From assembly GCF_002077155.1 (NCBI RefSeq), contig NZ_CP015027.1:742501-806500 (forward strand): DNA of 64,000 bases. Direction: 5' to 3'. Shown here piece by piece: positions 29,008 to 38,209 of the stretch (the stretch's first letter is position 1; every line of letters begins with the position of its first letter). The position numbers were made by a program, and so were the translations under genes. This DNA comes from Sporosarcina sp. P33 (GTDB taxonomy: Bacteria > Bacillota > Bacilli > Bacillales_A > Planococcaceae). The notes below the pieces were generated by a model. It had not been told where the DNA came from, searched no databases, and saw nothing but the letters and a program-made list of their open reading frames with translations.

Positions 29008-29049
29008 AAAGCCGTGCAAAGAAGATGAAACTTCCTTACACGGCTTTCT
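29008..29049. terminator. Bidirectional terminator between the DUF2225 gene and yutI
   Basis: AAAGCCGTG pairs with CACGGCTTT with an inner GAAG/CTTC stem, between convergent genes. Confidence 0.8.
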
Positions 29050-29062
29050 TGTTAAATAAAAA

Positions 29063-29302
29063 TTAAAAGACCTGTTCGACTTCTACAACGCCTGGCACTT
29101 CTTCAAGCAATGCACGTTCAATACCGGCTTTTAATGTAATCGTTGAGCTTGGGCACGTTCCGCATGCGCCTAAGAGACGCAACTTCACAATTCCTTCGTC
29201 GATATCCACCAGTTCGCAGTCCCCTCCGTCTCGCAAGAGGAATGGGCGCAATTTATCTAGCACTTCTTTTACCGGCTCATATAATTTAGTATCTGTTGTC
29301 AT
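29063..29302 (-). CDS. yutI: NifU C-terminal domain Fe-S scaffold (Nfu)
   Basis: About 79 residues, a stand-alone Nfu domain with the cluster motif C-G-T-C in [11 protein letters not shown]. It delivers 4Fe-4S clusters. It corresponds to YutI. The ATG at 29302 has GAGTGA at good distance; a GTG at 29311 sits too close to AGGAG. It is divergent from yuzD. Confidence 0.87.
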   Translation of the reverse strand: MTTDTKLYEPVKEVLDKLRPFLLRDGGDCELVDIDEGIVKLRLLGACGTCPSSTITLKAGIERALLEEVPGVVEVEQVF

Positions 29303-29386
29303 TGTAATCACTCTCTCCTTTCCTTATACTTATTATAAACTGCCCAGCAGAAAAAATCCAATAATGAATCGGAGGTTTGACTTTTT

Positions 29387-29713
29387 ATGACCCAATCACC
29401 AGTAACCATTGAAGTTTACGGAGCAGAAGTGATCTGTGCAAGCTGCGTAAATGCTCCTTCTTCCAAAGATACGTATGAGTGGCTCGAGGCGGCAATATCA
29501 AGAAAGTACCCTGAACAGCCATTTACGATTACGTATATTGATATCAACTCAGACATTACTGAACCCAGACAGCAGGAAATTGCGGAGAAAATTCGCGATG
29601 ACGAGTACTTTTATCCTCTAGTTATGATTGGCGGCGAAATGATCGGTGAAGGCCACATTCAGCTAAAACCGGTTTTCACTGCACTGGAAACACATGGATA
29701 TCAATCCCAATAA
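29387..29713 (+). CDS. yuzD: DUF1462 thioredoxin-like protein YuzD
   Basis: 108 residues with a thioredoxin-like fold and the family pair C-A-S-C near residue 17-20 (V-I-C-A-S-C-V-N-A-P-S-S). It is described in Bacillus as a putative disulfide oxidoreductase; its partner is unknown. Its place beside the Nfu gene suggests a role in Fe-S or thiol metabolism. It has its own terminator. Confidence 0.82.
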   Translation: MTQSPVTIEVYGAEVICASCVNAPSSKDTYEWLEAAISRKYPEQPFTITYIDINSDITEPRQQEIAEKIRDDEYFYPLVMIGGEMIGEGHIQLKPVFTALETHGYQSQ

Positions 29714-29775
29714 ATTGATAATCAGACGAATTAATTGAGAACAAGCATGTTGGTTCTTCCGTCTGCTTTGCACGA

Positions 29776-29813
29776 GAAGCGTGCCGTTCTGTGATGAACG
29801 GCCGCTTCTTTTT
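29776..29813 (+). terminator. Intrinsic terminator of yuzD
   Basis: GAAGCGTGCCGTTC pairs with GAACGGCCGCTTC, followed by TTTTT. A second inverted repeat (CAGACG/CGTCTG) lies just upstream at 29723-29764. Confidence 0.75.
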
Positions 29814-29964
29814 ATGTATCTTCCCACAAGCCGGGCTGACGATTTTGCCCTCTATAAATTCTCAATTTAAAACTACTGTCGCACCCAGCAGCAAAACAAA
29901 AAGAGCTTTCAAAGAAATTCGCATGGCGGCGACTTTCCTGAAAACCCATTCTGTATGTTGCATT

Positions 29965-31032
29965 TTAACCGTTATGCCATTTGTACATCCACAGCAATCC
30001 GGATTTCATCAGACGTGCGATTCTTCCTGTAACGGTACGATCCGCCAAGTACGCAAATCCTTGTTTCTTTCCAAGTGAACCCATGAAGCCTTTTAACTTC
30101 AGCTCTGGCATTTCCGGCATTAACGGCTCGTCCTTCCAGACCAGACGCAGCACTTGTACAATCTGCTCTCCCTGAACTTCTGCCAGCTGGGCACTCGGCG
30201 CATGCGGAAGCGCAGCGACATCTCCCACTACGTAGATGTTCGTGTAGCTTGGAACCTGATGGTACTGGTTGAGCACGATACGGCCCGAACGGTCTTTTTG
30301 AACAGTGAGGTCTTCAATGACTTTGCCGGGCTTAATACCAGCTGTCCAAACGACAGCGTCGATGTCGATCGTTTCTTCATGATTATATAGAACTGATTCG
30401 CCCACTTTGGTGATATTTGAGTTTGCGACCACTTCCACGTCGTTCTGATCAAACCAACCCTTTACGAAGTTACTTAATCGTTCAGGGAAGTCACGCAAAA
30501 TACGCGGACTTCTGTCAAATAGTTTAATTTTCAAATCAGGCCGGCTCTCACGTAATTCACTTGCCAACTCGATTCCGCTCAGTCCTGCACCGACAATACC
30601 TACCGTCGCACCGTCGCCAAGCCCAAGTAATGTCTGATAGGTTTTGCGGGACTTCCCAATCGTCTGAATGCTCAGTGTGTGTTCTGCAGCACCCGGCACG
30701 TTATGGAAGTTATCTTCGCTCCCCAGGCCAATTACGAGCTCATCATACGGAATGGCACGGCCATCTGCCAGCAATACTTCATTTTCCTCCGGCTTGATTT
30801 CCTGAATCTCACCTTCTATCACTTTCAGCTGGTCATGAACTGGAATGGCTACCCGGACATCAGAATCAGGAACTGTTCCTGCCGCCAGTGCATAAAATTC
30901 CGTTTTCAAACTATGAAACAGGGTACGGTCTACAAGAGTAATTTCTATATCGCTCGGCAATTCTTTATTCAGCAAACGCAGCAGAATTCGCATATTACCA
31001 TAGCCGGCACCCAGTAAAAGTAATTTTCTCAT
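29965..31032 (-). CDS. yutJ: NADH dehydrogenase-like FAD oxidoreductase (YutJ)
   Basis: 355 residues, a paralogue of yumB with L-G-A-G-Y-G-N-M at the N-terminal FAD site, V-G-A-G-L-S-G-I-E-L-A for the second nucleotide and V-V-G-D-V-A near the end. It is probably a membrane-associated NDH-2 or related quinone reductase. It corresponds to YutJ. No terminator is evident in the 150 bp downstream. It is divergent from yuzB. Confidence 0.83.
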   Translation of the reverse strand: MRKLLLLGAGYGNMRILLRLLNKELPSDIEITLVDRTLFHSLKTEFYALAAGTVPDSDVRVAIPVHDQLKVIEGEIQEIKPEENEVLLADGRAIPYDELVIGLGSEDNFHNVPGAAEHTLSIQTIGKSRKTYQTLLGLGDGATVGIVGAGLSGIELASELRESRPDLKIKLFDRSPRILRDFPERLSNFVKGWFDQNDVEVVANSNITKVGESVLYNHEETIDIDAVVWTAGIKPGKVIEDLTVQKDRSGRIVLNQYHQVPSYTNIYVVGDVAALPHAPSAQLAEVQGEQIVQVLRLVWKDEPLMPEMPELKLKGFMGSLGKKQGFAYLADRTVTGRIARLMKSGLLWMYKWHNG

Positions 31033-31171
31033 ATAGTTCTCCTTCTATGTCTATTTTCATGTTGCATCTCATTTGTTATTATAACAGTTTGTGATGACTT
31101 TCACAATATACCTAGTTCGTTGACGCTTACGTAAAAAAAGAGTACCATTTCTAATAGGCGAGGTGAGAAAG

Positions 31172-31408
31172 ATGAATCCCATCGTGGAGTTTTGTATCAG
31201 CAATTTGGCGAATGGTTCTTACCCCGTATTCGAGACATTGGAGCGGGATCCAAACATCGATGTGCTGGAATACGGCTGTTTAAGTTATTGTACAAAATGC
31301 AGTGATACGTTATATGCAATTGTGAACGGTGAATTAGTCGAAGCGGAGACCGCGGATGAATTGTCAGCACGAATTTATCAGTTCATTGAAGAGAATCCAC
31401 TTTTTTAA
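31172..31408 (+). CDS. yuzB: DUF1450 protein YuzB
   Basis: 78 residues with three cysteines in the family arrangement (F-C-I-S-N-L ... Y-G-C-L-S-Y-C-T-K-C). The protein is probably a small redox or Fe-S-related factor; the function is unknown. The ATG at 31172 follows GAGGTGAG; the in-frame GTG at 31163 is within that site. Confidence 0.85.
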   Translation: MNPIVEFCISNLANGSYPVFETLERDPNIDVLEYGCLSYCTKCSDTLYAIVNGELVEAETADELSARIYQFIEENPLF

Positions 31409-31425
31409 TAGCATAAAAAAACAAC

Positions 31426-31468
31426 GGATGTCCCGGAAGTTGCCAAACTTCAAGGTACATCCTTTTTT
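31426..31468 (+). terminator. Intrinsic terminator of yuzB
   Basis: GGATGT...GGAAGTT pairs with AACTTC...ACATCC, then TTTTTT. The first 16 bases are the same as in the yuzA terminator. Confidence 0.8.
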
Positions 31469-31548
31469 ATGCGGTTTTACGTGTTCGCAGTGATTGAGCA
31501 ATGTGCGGAATTAGCTTCCCTGCTCCCTTTTCTGACAGTCATTTAGCG

Positions 31549-31590
31549 AAAAAGCTGCACAGGAAGTTGTTGCGCTTCTTGTGCAGCTTT
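31549..31590 (-). terminator. Intrinsic terminator of yutE-yutF
   Basis: On the minus strand AAAAGCTGCACAAGAAG pairs with CTTCCTGTGCAGCTTTTT. Confidence 0.75.
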
Positions 31591-31593
31591 TGT

Positions 31594-32361
31594 TTATTTC
31601 GGCCAATCGGCAAGACCGGATAAAATATATGTCGGACGCTTTGCTTTTTGCAGCACTTCTTCCATTGGTGTGACGCCGGTGGCAACGTACGCCGTATCGA
31701 TGCCATAGCGTATGCCCGCCATAATATCTGTATCATAATTATCTCCGATTAATATCATCTCTTCTTTTTCATAGTTCCCCTGCTGCTGAATGAATTCAAG
31801 CATATACGGCTCAGGTTTACCTACGACGAGCGGCGATGTTTCAGTTGCCGCTTCCATCAGCTTCAGAAAAGATCCGTTGCCGGGAACCAGTCCTTTTTCA
31901 GTCGGAAATTTAATGTCTTGATTGGTGCCTAAAAAATGCGCTCCATTGCGTATCGCAAGGCAGGCTTCAGCAATTTTTCCGTAAGTAATCTGGCGGTCAA
32001 GCCCCATCAGCACGATATCCGGATTGGCGTCCGTGAGTTCAATCTGTTCTTCTTCCAACGCTTCTTTCAGTCCCGCTTCTCCAATCATCATGACGCGGGC
32101 GCCTGCATAATGCTGCTTACAATAACGGGCAAGTGCTGTCGCTGAATTCATAATACGATCCACTTCCGTCCGGACACCGAACCTCGCTAATTTCTTTTGC
32201 TGGGCTCCCCGTGTCAGCGCGGCGTTGTTCGTAATGAAATATGTATCAGCACCTTTCGCCTGAAGCTCTGTCACAAAATCCACTGCTTCCTGAATCGGTT
32301 CACTTCCGCGATACATTGTGCCGTCCAAATCAAAACAATACGCTTGATACTGTCTCATCAT
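31594..32361 (-). CDS. yutF: HAD-IIA family phosphatase YutF
   Basis: 255 residues of the NagD-like HAD subfamily IIA. Motif I is D-L-D-G-T-M-Y-R-G, motif II is F-I-T-N-N, and motif IV is I-G-D-N-Y-D-T-D. It is a cytosolic phosphatase of broad sugar-phosphate or nucleotide type; the substrate is unknown. Its start overlaps the yutE stop by four bases, giving translational coupling. Confidence 0.88.
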   Translation of the reverse strand: MMRQYQAYCFDLDGTMYRGSEPIQEAVDFVTELQAKGADTYFITNNAALTRGAQQKKLARFGVRTEVDRIMNSATALARYCKQHYAGARVMMIGEAGLKEALEEEQIELTDANPDIVLMGLDRQITYGKIAEACLAIRNGAHFLGTNQDIKFPTEKGLVPGNGSFLKLMEAATETSPLVVGKPEPYMLEFIQQQGNYEKEEMILIGDNYDTDIMAGIRYGIDTAYVATGVTPMEEVLQKAKRPTYILSGLADWPK

Positions 32362-32804
32362 TCAGTTGGCAGAAACGCTGAAACCGGTCCTAATTCATTC
32401 GTCAAATAATCACGGACTTGGCCCGGGAATAGCTTGAGCTCATTCAGAGTTTCACGAATAGATGTTTCAACAGCCTCTGTATCGACTTCCATAAATTGGC
32501 GAACAATCATCGGGCGCAATGAAATAAACGCTTTCAGCGGTACTGACTGTTCAGATTGAATGACTTTTTCATCTTCGAGTATATCGATAATATCATCATA
32601 ACTCCCCGGATCACGCATAATAAACCCGTCAATCATCGAGTTTCCTACATCAATAATGCCTTCAATCAAGCCATGTGCAATTCGCTCCACAGCCAGTTTG
32701 TTTACTTCGTTTTGCTGCCAGCTTGATTCCTTTTCAAAGATGCTTATCAATTGCTCCATATACGCTAAAGTCTTACTGATTTTATTTTGGTCCACAAAAT
32801 ACAT
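32358..32804 (-). CDS. yutE: DUF86/HepT-like HEPN protein YutE
   Basis: 148 residues, all helical, of the DUF86 (HepT-like) group. The HEPN ribonuclease motif R-x4-6-H should fall at L-R-P-M-I-V-R-Q-F, but the histidine is absent, so toxin RNase activity is unlikely. No MNT nucleotidyltransferase antitoxin gene is adjacent. The protein is probably a housekeeping relative, cotranscribed with yutF. Confidence 0.78.
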   Translation of the reverse strand: MYFVDQNKISKTLAYMEQLISIFEKESSWQQNEVNKLAVERIAHGLIEGIIDVGNSMIDGFIMRDPGSYDDIIDILEDEKVIQSEQSVPLKAFISLRPMIVRQFMEVDTEAVETSIRETLNELKLFPGQVRDYLTNELGPVSAFLPTE

Positions 32805-32862
32805 AATGTTCTTCCTCCTCGTTTACTTCCTGTCTCTATCTTACCATATTTTCAACGAAACA

Positions 32863-32906
32863 AATAAAAGCACAGGGCTAATTTTAGTCTGCCCGGTGCT
32901 TTTATT
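32863..32906 (-). terminator. Intrinsic terminator of lipA-yutD
   Basis: AAAAGCAC with CCGGGC pairs with GCCC and GTGCTTTT, ending in a T-rich tail on the minus strand. Confidence 0.7.
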
Positions 32907-32907
32907 T

Positions 32908-33279
32908 TTATTGATTTGTATTAGAAGCAGTCGCGGATTCAGATTGTACTTCTTCTGCTGTTTCCGTTTCAGCGGATACAGGTTTTACTTTTCCGATCTT
33001 CTTCAGAATGAAATACGCACAGCCGAAATTGCAATATTCATAAATATAATCCTGAACTGTGCTGATTTTCGTTTCATAAGTAGATTTGGAATTACGATCT
33101 TCAAAAAAACCTTTTAATCGTAACTGCCCGTATCCCCAGTCGCCTAAAATATAATCATACTTCAGCAGCACTTCGCTAAACCGTTCATTCAAAGCTTCTT
33201 CATCGAAACCTTCACGAAACTCTTTCGCGATCTCGTACTGCGTATTCTCTAAAATAACCATCTTCTGCTTCACTTCCAT
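32908..33279 (-). CDS. yutD: YutD family protein
   Basis: 123 residues. It matches YutD, including the Y-D-Y-I-L-G-D-W-G-Y-G-Q-L-R-L-K-G-F block and a later F-I-L-K-K-I. The C-terminal 25 residues are Glu/Ala/Thr-rich and probably disordered. The function is unknown. Its ATG directly follows the lipA stop, with no intergenic base. Confidence 0.82.
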   Translation of the reverse strand: MEVKQKMVILENTQYEIAKEFREGFDEEALNERFSEVLLKYDYILGDWGYGQLRLKGFFEDRNSKSTYETKISTVQDYIYEYCNFGCAYFILKKIGKVKPVSAETETAEEVQSESATASNTNQ

Positions 33280-34245
33280 TTACCTGCTCGCTTGCTCTTC
33301 AAGTTTCAGCAGCTCTTCACCTTGGCGCTGTTTCTCTTTCGCCGAAGCATTAACTTGCTCGTCTGCGTGGTAGCTTGAGCGTACAAGCGGCCCTGCCTCA
33401 CAATGAGAGAACCCTTTAGACATTGCAATTTTACGCAATTCTCCAAACTCATCAGGCGAATAATATTTTACCACTTTTGCGTGCTTTTTTGTCGGCTGCA
33501 AGTACTGGCCGATCGTCATGATATCGACATTATGCGCGCGAAGATCGTCCATGGTTTCAATGATTTCTTCCACTGTTTCCCCAAGTCCGACCATCAGGGA
33601 AGACTTCGTCGGGATCTCTGGATACATTTCTTTGGCACGTGCCAGCAGTTCAAGTGAACGGTCATACGTTGCACGCGCACGAATTCTAGGTGTCAAACGG
33701 CGTACAGTTTCAATATTATGGTTCAGGATATCCGGTTTTGCGTCCATCAGACGCTGCAGGTTCTCCCGGTCGCCGCCCATATCAGAAGGCAGCACTTCAA
33801 TACTTGTGAATGGATTTTTCCGGCGGATGGCACGGATTGTTTCTGCAAAAATAGCAGATCCTCCGTCTTTTAGATCGTCACGCGCTACGGCAGTTACGAC
33901 GGCATGCTTTAAATTCATTAATTCGACAGATTCCGCTACGCGTTCCGGTTCAGCTGTATCGAGTTCATTCGGCAGACCTGTCTTTACTGCGCAGAAACGG
34001 CAAGCTCTTGTACATACAGCACCTAAGATCATAAAGGTAGCAGTACGCCGCTCTCCCCAGCACTCGTGAATGTTCGGGCAGCGCGCTTCTTCACAAACCG
34101 TATTTAAGTTTTTCTCACGCATTAACTTTTTTAGACCTGTATAGTTCTCGTTGGTGTTCAGCTTAATCTTAAGCCAATCCGGCTTCTTTATATGCTCTGT
34201 TTTTCTTCCAGTCTCAGGTTTGCATGACAATGGTACCGACTCCAT
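33280..34245 (-). CDS. lipA: Lipoyl synthase
   Basis: A 321-residue radical-SAM enzyme that inserts two sulfur atoms into octanoyl groups on carrier proteins such as GcvH. It has the auxiliary-cluster cysteines [12 protein letters not shown] and the radical-[11 protein letters not shown], and ends with R-S-S-Y-H-A. The N-terminus is about 20 residues longer than the B. subtilis protein, with only a weak GAGAAGAA site, so the start is less certain. Confidence 0.92.
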   Translation of the reverse strand: MESVPLSCKPETGRKTEHIKKPDWLKIKLNTNENYTGLKKLMREKNLNTVCEEARCPNIHECWGERRTATFMILGAVCTRACRFCAVKTGLPNELDTAEPERVAESVELMNLKHAVVTAVARDDLKDGGSAIFAETIRAIRRKNPFTSIEVLPSDMGGDRENLQRLMDAKPDILNHNIETVRRLTPRIRARATYDRSLELLARAKEMYPEIPTKSSLMVGLGETVEEIIETMDDLRAHNVDIMTIGQYLQPTKKHAKVVKYYSPDEFGELRKIAMSKGFSHCEAGPLVRSSYHADEQVNASAKEKQRQGEELLKLEEQASR

Positions 34246-34383
34246 TCTGTTGATAAATTCTTCTCATGTCAATGTAACATAAATTCAGATAACGTTCAAT
34301 TACAGATAGTGCCGGCTTCAGACGATGATGTGAATATATCGGGTGCGGAAGATCTACTGCCGTAACTTTCCCGCTTTTCATAT

Positions 34384-34418
34384 AAAAACACCTGCAGCTA
34401 AAGCCCGGCTGCAGGTGT
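34384..34418 (-). terminator. Intrinsic terminator after the metS-like gene
   Basis: On the minus strand ACACCTGCAGC pairs with GCTGCAGGTGT, followed by TTTTATA. Confidence 0.8.
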
Positions 34419-34427
34419 ACATGATCA

Positions 34428-34562
34428 TTAATCAATTTTGAATTTCTTTTTGAATTTACTCAGTATCGTAGCATAAAAGATGCTGATAAATAGACCGCCC
34501 CAGATGATCATCACGCCGACCAGCATCATGAGGATTGCAGAACCGCTCATTCCTGTATCCAT
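34428..34562 (-). CDS. metS: Small subunit of NSS amino-acid transporter (MetS-like)
   Basis: A 44-residue single-helix protein: short polar start, hydrophobic helix (about 9-33), basic C-terminal K-F-K-K-K-F-K. Its ATG immediately follows the stop of the NSS transporter gene, with AAGGGGGG as ribosome site. This matches the MetP-MetS arrangement, in which the tiny subunit is needed for methionine/alanine uptake. The substrate here is not proven. Confidence 0.8.
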   Translation of the reverse strand: MDTGMSGSAILMMLVGVMIIWGGLFISIFYATILSKFKKKFKID

Positions 34563-36080
34563 TTACAGCCCCCCTTTTTCATCATAATCGGTAGTGATTC
34601 TAGTGTTGTTTTTCCATTTCAGTGAAGTGAACACAATTGACATTACAAATGCGCCAATCGCTACCGGCCAGCCGATTGTCCATAAGAACGACGTCGGATA
34701 CCCTTCATAGTTTTCTGCCATATTGTCTTGGATCAGGAAGAACAGCATAGTTCCCAATACTAACGGTGTGATGAAGATTAATGAAAGCTTCCACCACCAG
34801 CCGAGCTGAATATCTGAAACTGCATTGGCATGTTTCTCAAACACGCCAAGCTTTCTGAATACCCAAGCCAGTAAGATCACTTCGACCAGACCGATGACAG
34901 CAATACCGAATTGGTTGATGAAGTAATCTGCGACATCCAGGAAGTAGAGTCCGCCTTTCGTTGCGTACAGCATCGAGATCGCTGTAGAAAGTCCGACACC
35001 GATTGTTACTGAACGCCGTCTTGACATATTGAATTTATCAGACATACCTGCAATATACGTTTCACAAATCGAAATGAGTGAAGTGATACCTGCAAGGGTT
35101 AAGGACAGGAAGAAGAATGCGCCGAACAGGCCGTTTAATCCCGGCATCTGATTGATGATTTCCGGGAACACAACGAAGGCGAGCCCTACACCGGCCGTGG
35201 CTACATCTGCTACAGCCACGCCTTGATTTGTTGCCATGAATCCAAGCACTGCGAAAACCCCGATACCCGCAAGTAATTCCACGGAGGAGTTTGCGAAACC
35301 TGTAATGAATGCGTTATTTGTAATATCCGATTTCTTCGGCAAATAACTTGAATACGTAATCATGATCGCAAATGCGATGGACAAACTGAAGAAAATATGG
35401 CCGTAAGCGGCAACCCACACACGCGGATTCAATAGTTTGTCGACATCCGGTTTAAAGAATGCATCTAATCCTACCATAGCACCGTCAAGTGTAATCGCAC
35501 GAATGACGACGAATAAGAACAGTAAGAAGAGAACAGGAATAAATATCCGATTCGCCAGCTCGATTCCTTTTTTGACACCGCCAAGCAAGATAATGTAACA
35601 AATAACCCATACCAGCAAGAGCGGCAATACTACGCCACCGACTAATCCGCCGACTTCTCCAGGATTATCTGCTAGTTTCAGAACATCTCCAAAGAAGAAT
35701 GCTTCAGGATCTTTCCCCCATGATAAACCGAATGAATAGACCGTGTATTTCATGGCCCATGCAATAATGACCGCATAGTAAGTGGAAATTACAAAGGATA
35801 CGAAAATTCCCCACCAGCCAAGAAATTCTGTCTTCTTACCATTCAGCCGGAAAAATGAAAGCGGTGCTGATCCCCGATACTTATGACCAATTGTGAATTC
35901 CATAATTAAAATCGGAATACCGGCTGTTAAAAGTGCAAATAAATACGGGATAAAAAATGCGCCTCCGCCATTTTCATACGCGACGTAAGGAAAGCGCCAA
36001 ATGTTTCCGAGTCCGATTGCCGAACCGACCGCAGCCAATATAAAACCGGCTCTCGTTCCCCACTGTGAACGATTCTCCAT
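34563..36080 (-). CDS. Sodium-dependent NSS-family amino-acid transporter (MetP-like large subunit)
   Basis: 505 residues, about 12 membrane helices. The NSS signature A-A-V-G-S-A-I-G-L-G-N-I-W-R-F-P-Y (about 16-33) holds the Na+ and substrate sites. The family moves amino acids with Na+. With the small subunit immediately downstream it is best read as a methionine/alanine importer, but another neutral amino acid is possible. The start follows AGAGGTGAT. Confidence 0.87.
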   Translation of the reverse strand: MENRSQWGTRAGFILAAVGSAIGLGNIWRFPYVAYENGGGAFFIPYLFALLTAGIPILIMEFTIGHKYRGSAPLSFFRLNGKKTEFLGWWGIFVSFVISTYYAVIIAWAMKYTVYSFGLSWGKDPEAFFFGDVLKLADNPGEVGGLVGGVVLPLLLVWVICYIILLGGVKKGIELANRIFIPVLFLLFLFVVIRAITLDGAMVGLDAFFKPDVDKLLNPRVWVAAYGHIFFSLSIAFAIMITYSSYLPKKSDITNNAFITGFANSSVELLAGIGVFAVLGFMATNQGVAVADVATAGVGLAFVVFPEIINQMPGLNGLFGAFFFLSLTLAGITSLISICETYIAGMSDKFNMSRRRSVTIGVGLSTAISMLYATKGGLYFLDVADYFINQFGIAVIGLVEVILLAWVFRKLGVFEKHANAVSDIQLGWWWKLSLIFITPLVLGTMLFFLIQDNMAENYEGYPTSFLWTIGWPVAIGAFVMSIVFTSLKWKNNTRITTDYDEKGGL

Positions 36081-36196
36081 ACAACGATCACCTCTCTTTT
36101 TGTTATTTTACAAAACTTATTACCATTCAATGTATTCTGACAACTCTAGTTCTGTATATTTAGTATAAACAGGACAATTCAAGATGTCAAAACAAA

Positions 36197-36238
36197 TTTA
36201 GACTAAGAATGAAGGTTTTATCACTCTTAGTCTAAATC
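36197..36238 (-). terminator. Probable terminator of the NhaC-family gene
   Basis: A perfect 12-bp inverted repeat (TTTAGACTAAGA/TCTTAGTCTAAA) with a T-rich but interrupted tail on the minus strand. Confidence 0.6.
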
Positions 36239-36245
36239 ATAATCT

Positions 36246-37814
36246 TTATGCAGTTTGCGCTGCCCGCTGTTTCCCTTTTGCGTTCCAGTACACAAATAAA
36301 GCTATCAGAATAATAATAACCGCCGCAAGTCCAATCCATACGGAACCAGTCACACCAAGAGTGAAGTATCCGGCGACCGCCACACTGGCTGCCACAAGCG
36401 CATAAGGCAACTGTGTCGCCACGTGATCGATATGATTACAGCCCGCTCCCGTAGATGAAAGGATCGTTGTATCTGAGATCGGTGAACAATGGTCCCCAAA
36501 TACCGCGCCTGCCAGTACAGCAGACAATGCCGGGAGCAATAATTCCGGTGCCGCATTGACCATAATTGTTCCTGCAATCGGCATGAGAATACCGAACGAC
36601 CCCCATGACGTACCTGTCGAGAATGCCATCAGTCCTGCTAATATGAAAATCAAAACAGGCAGGAAGGCAACCGGGATATTCAGCTTCTCTACCATAGTAG
36701 ATAAGAAGAGGCCTGTATCAAGTGTTGCTATCAATTCTGTTAATCCCCATGCAAGGATTAAGATTAAAATAGCCGGCATCATTGCTCTGATTCCACTAAT
36801 GAACGCACGCCCCATCCAGGAAACGCTTGCCGTTTCATTCTCTTTCATTTGCAGTGCATACAGCAGCATCGCAAGCAATGTGGCAGTAATGCCCCCGGTT
36901 ACCAGAGAAAACGGTACATCTGTATTCTCGAAAATTGCCCAAATATCGAAGATCCCCGCCTCTTTATAACCTGTGTAAATCATCATGCCAAGAGTTACAG
37001 CAATCAGCGTCACAATCGGCGCGACGAGATCACGGACTTTACCGTGTGTATGCTCAGGAAATTCCTCTTTCAGTTCGCCGGGAATTTCTTTTTTTGGATC
37101 ATACAATAAACCTTCATTGTTCGCGCGATCTTCGTGCTTTTTCATTTCAAAGAAATCATTGTTTGTCCAGGCAAAGAAAAAGACCATGGATAACGTAGCA
37201 ATGACGTAGAAATTCATGGGCGCCATCATGATGAATGCTGTCAGCGGTGAATAACTGACCGCTGCCGTCGTGCCCAAAATCAGTGCAAGCTGTCCAATCA
37301 GGAATGCACCCCAGCTGGAAATCGGTGAGACAACACAAATAGGGGCAGACGTAGAGTCAATGAAATATGCCAGTTTCGCACGTGAAATCCTGTGCTGATC
37401 GGTAATCGGTCTGGCAATCTGTCCAACTGCCAATGCGTTGAAATAATCATCAACGAAAATAGCAATTCCTAGAATCATAGTCAGCAGCTTTGCACCGCGT
37501 TTCGTACGGATGCGTGTTACCGCCCAGCGTGCAAACGCCGCACTGCCTCCTGACAGGCTGACAAATGCGGTAATGACACCAAGCAATAATAAAAATAACA
37601 TAATGAATATATTATATGTATTCAAACCGCCGTCCCAAAATGAAATAGTCACAGCTGTCCAAATACCTTTCAGCGTCTCCAGCGGAGCAAATTCCGCAAT
37701 AAGTAAAGCAGCTGTAAGAATGCCTGCTCCTAATGATAATAATACTCTCCTCGTCACCAACACCATCACGATGGCGATAATAGGAGGCAAAATAGAGACC
37801 CACGTTCCGATCAT
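36246..37814 (-). CDS. NhaC-family transporter, probably lysine-specific
   Basis: 522 residues with about 12 membrane helices. The NhaC blocks are intact, including F-V-D-D-Y-F-N-A-L-A-V-G, S-T-S-A-P-I-C-V-V-S-P-I-S-S-W-G and the late A-V-F-G-D-H-C-S-P-I-S-D-T. NhaC proteins are Na+/H+ antiporters, but some members under lysine riboswitches (called LysW in comparative studies) are proposed lysine transporters. The riboswitch and terminator upstream place this gene in that group. I used the ATG at 37814 behind GAGGAGG, not the longer frame that runs into the leader. Confidence 0.85.
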   Translation of the reverse strand: MIGTWVSILPPIIAIVMVLVTRRVLLSLGAGILTAALLIAEFAPLETLKGIWTAVTISFWDGGLNTYNIFIMLFLLLLGVITAFVSLSGGSAAFARWAVTRIRTKRGAKLLTMILGIAIFVDDYFNALAVGQIARPITDQHRISRAKLAYFIDSTSAPICVVSPISSWGAFLIGQLALILGTTAAVSYSPLTAFIMMAPMNFYVIATLSMVFFFAWTNNDFFEMKKHEDRANNEGLLYDPKKEIPGELKEEFPEHTHGKVRDLVAPIVTLIAVTLGMMIYTGYKEAGIFDIWAIFENTDVPFSLVTGGITATLLAMLLYALQMKENETASVSWMGRAFISGIRAMMPAILILILAWGLTELIATLDTGLFLSTMVEKLNIPVAFLPVLIFILAGLMAFSTGTSWGSFGILMPIAGTIMVNAAPELLLPALSAVLAGAVFGDHCSPISDTTILSSTGAGCNHIDHVATQLPYALVAASVAVAGYFTLGVTGSVWIGLAAVIIILIALFVYWNAKGKQRAAQTA

Positions 37815-37915
37815 TGTAATTCCTCCTCTTTCTGGTTGATAGATGATATCGAAATGCAGAAGGTCTTCTGAAGGGCGGAAAGACAGCACCAACAACGGAT
37901 TGCTGATATTGCCAG

Positions 37916-37962
37916 CAAAAAGCCGACTCCAACAGGTCGTTACGAACGTGTGGGAGTCGGCC
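37916..37962 (-). terminator. Riboswitch-controlled terminator before the NhaC-family gene
   Basis: On the minus strand GCCGACTCC pairs with GGAGTCGGC, followed by TTTTT. It lies between the lysine aptamer and the gene, so ligand binding most likely stops transcription here. Confidence 0.8.
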
Positions 37963-38015
37963 GGACAATATCTCTGCTGGTCATTGAGTCATGTACATCA
38001 AGTGCAGGTCATCTG

Positions 38016-38187
38016 GCTACTGTAGCTCTCCATACATTTGTCGCTGTATGACAGTGTCATTCCTCTTTGAAATGACCCCAACTTGAGAAGCGGACTCTTC
38101 TCAAACTTCGGCACTGCCTCCTTTTGCTGGCGGTCTTCGACGTCACTCTCTCACCAGGTACTTATAAGCAATGCAGCCTCTACGTAA
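38016..38187 (-). ncRNA. Lysine riboswitch (L box)
   Basis: On the minus strand the conserved pieces appear in order: AGAGGCTGC near the 5' end, GGCAGTGCCGAAG, CTGTCA, and GGAGAGCTAC at the 3' end. P1 forms from GTAG and CTAC. It is followed by an intrinsic terminator and an NhaC-family gene, the usual arrangement for repression by lysine. Confidence 0.87.
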
Positions 38188-38209
38188 GTCTCGATATTCT
38201 TCTTGTATC

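Noticed and set aside
34214-34435. 73-residue frame overlapping the lipA start and metS terminator
   Set aside because: It crosses a strong terminator and the metS end, has no ribosome site and no recognisable composition.
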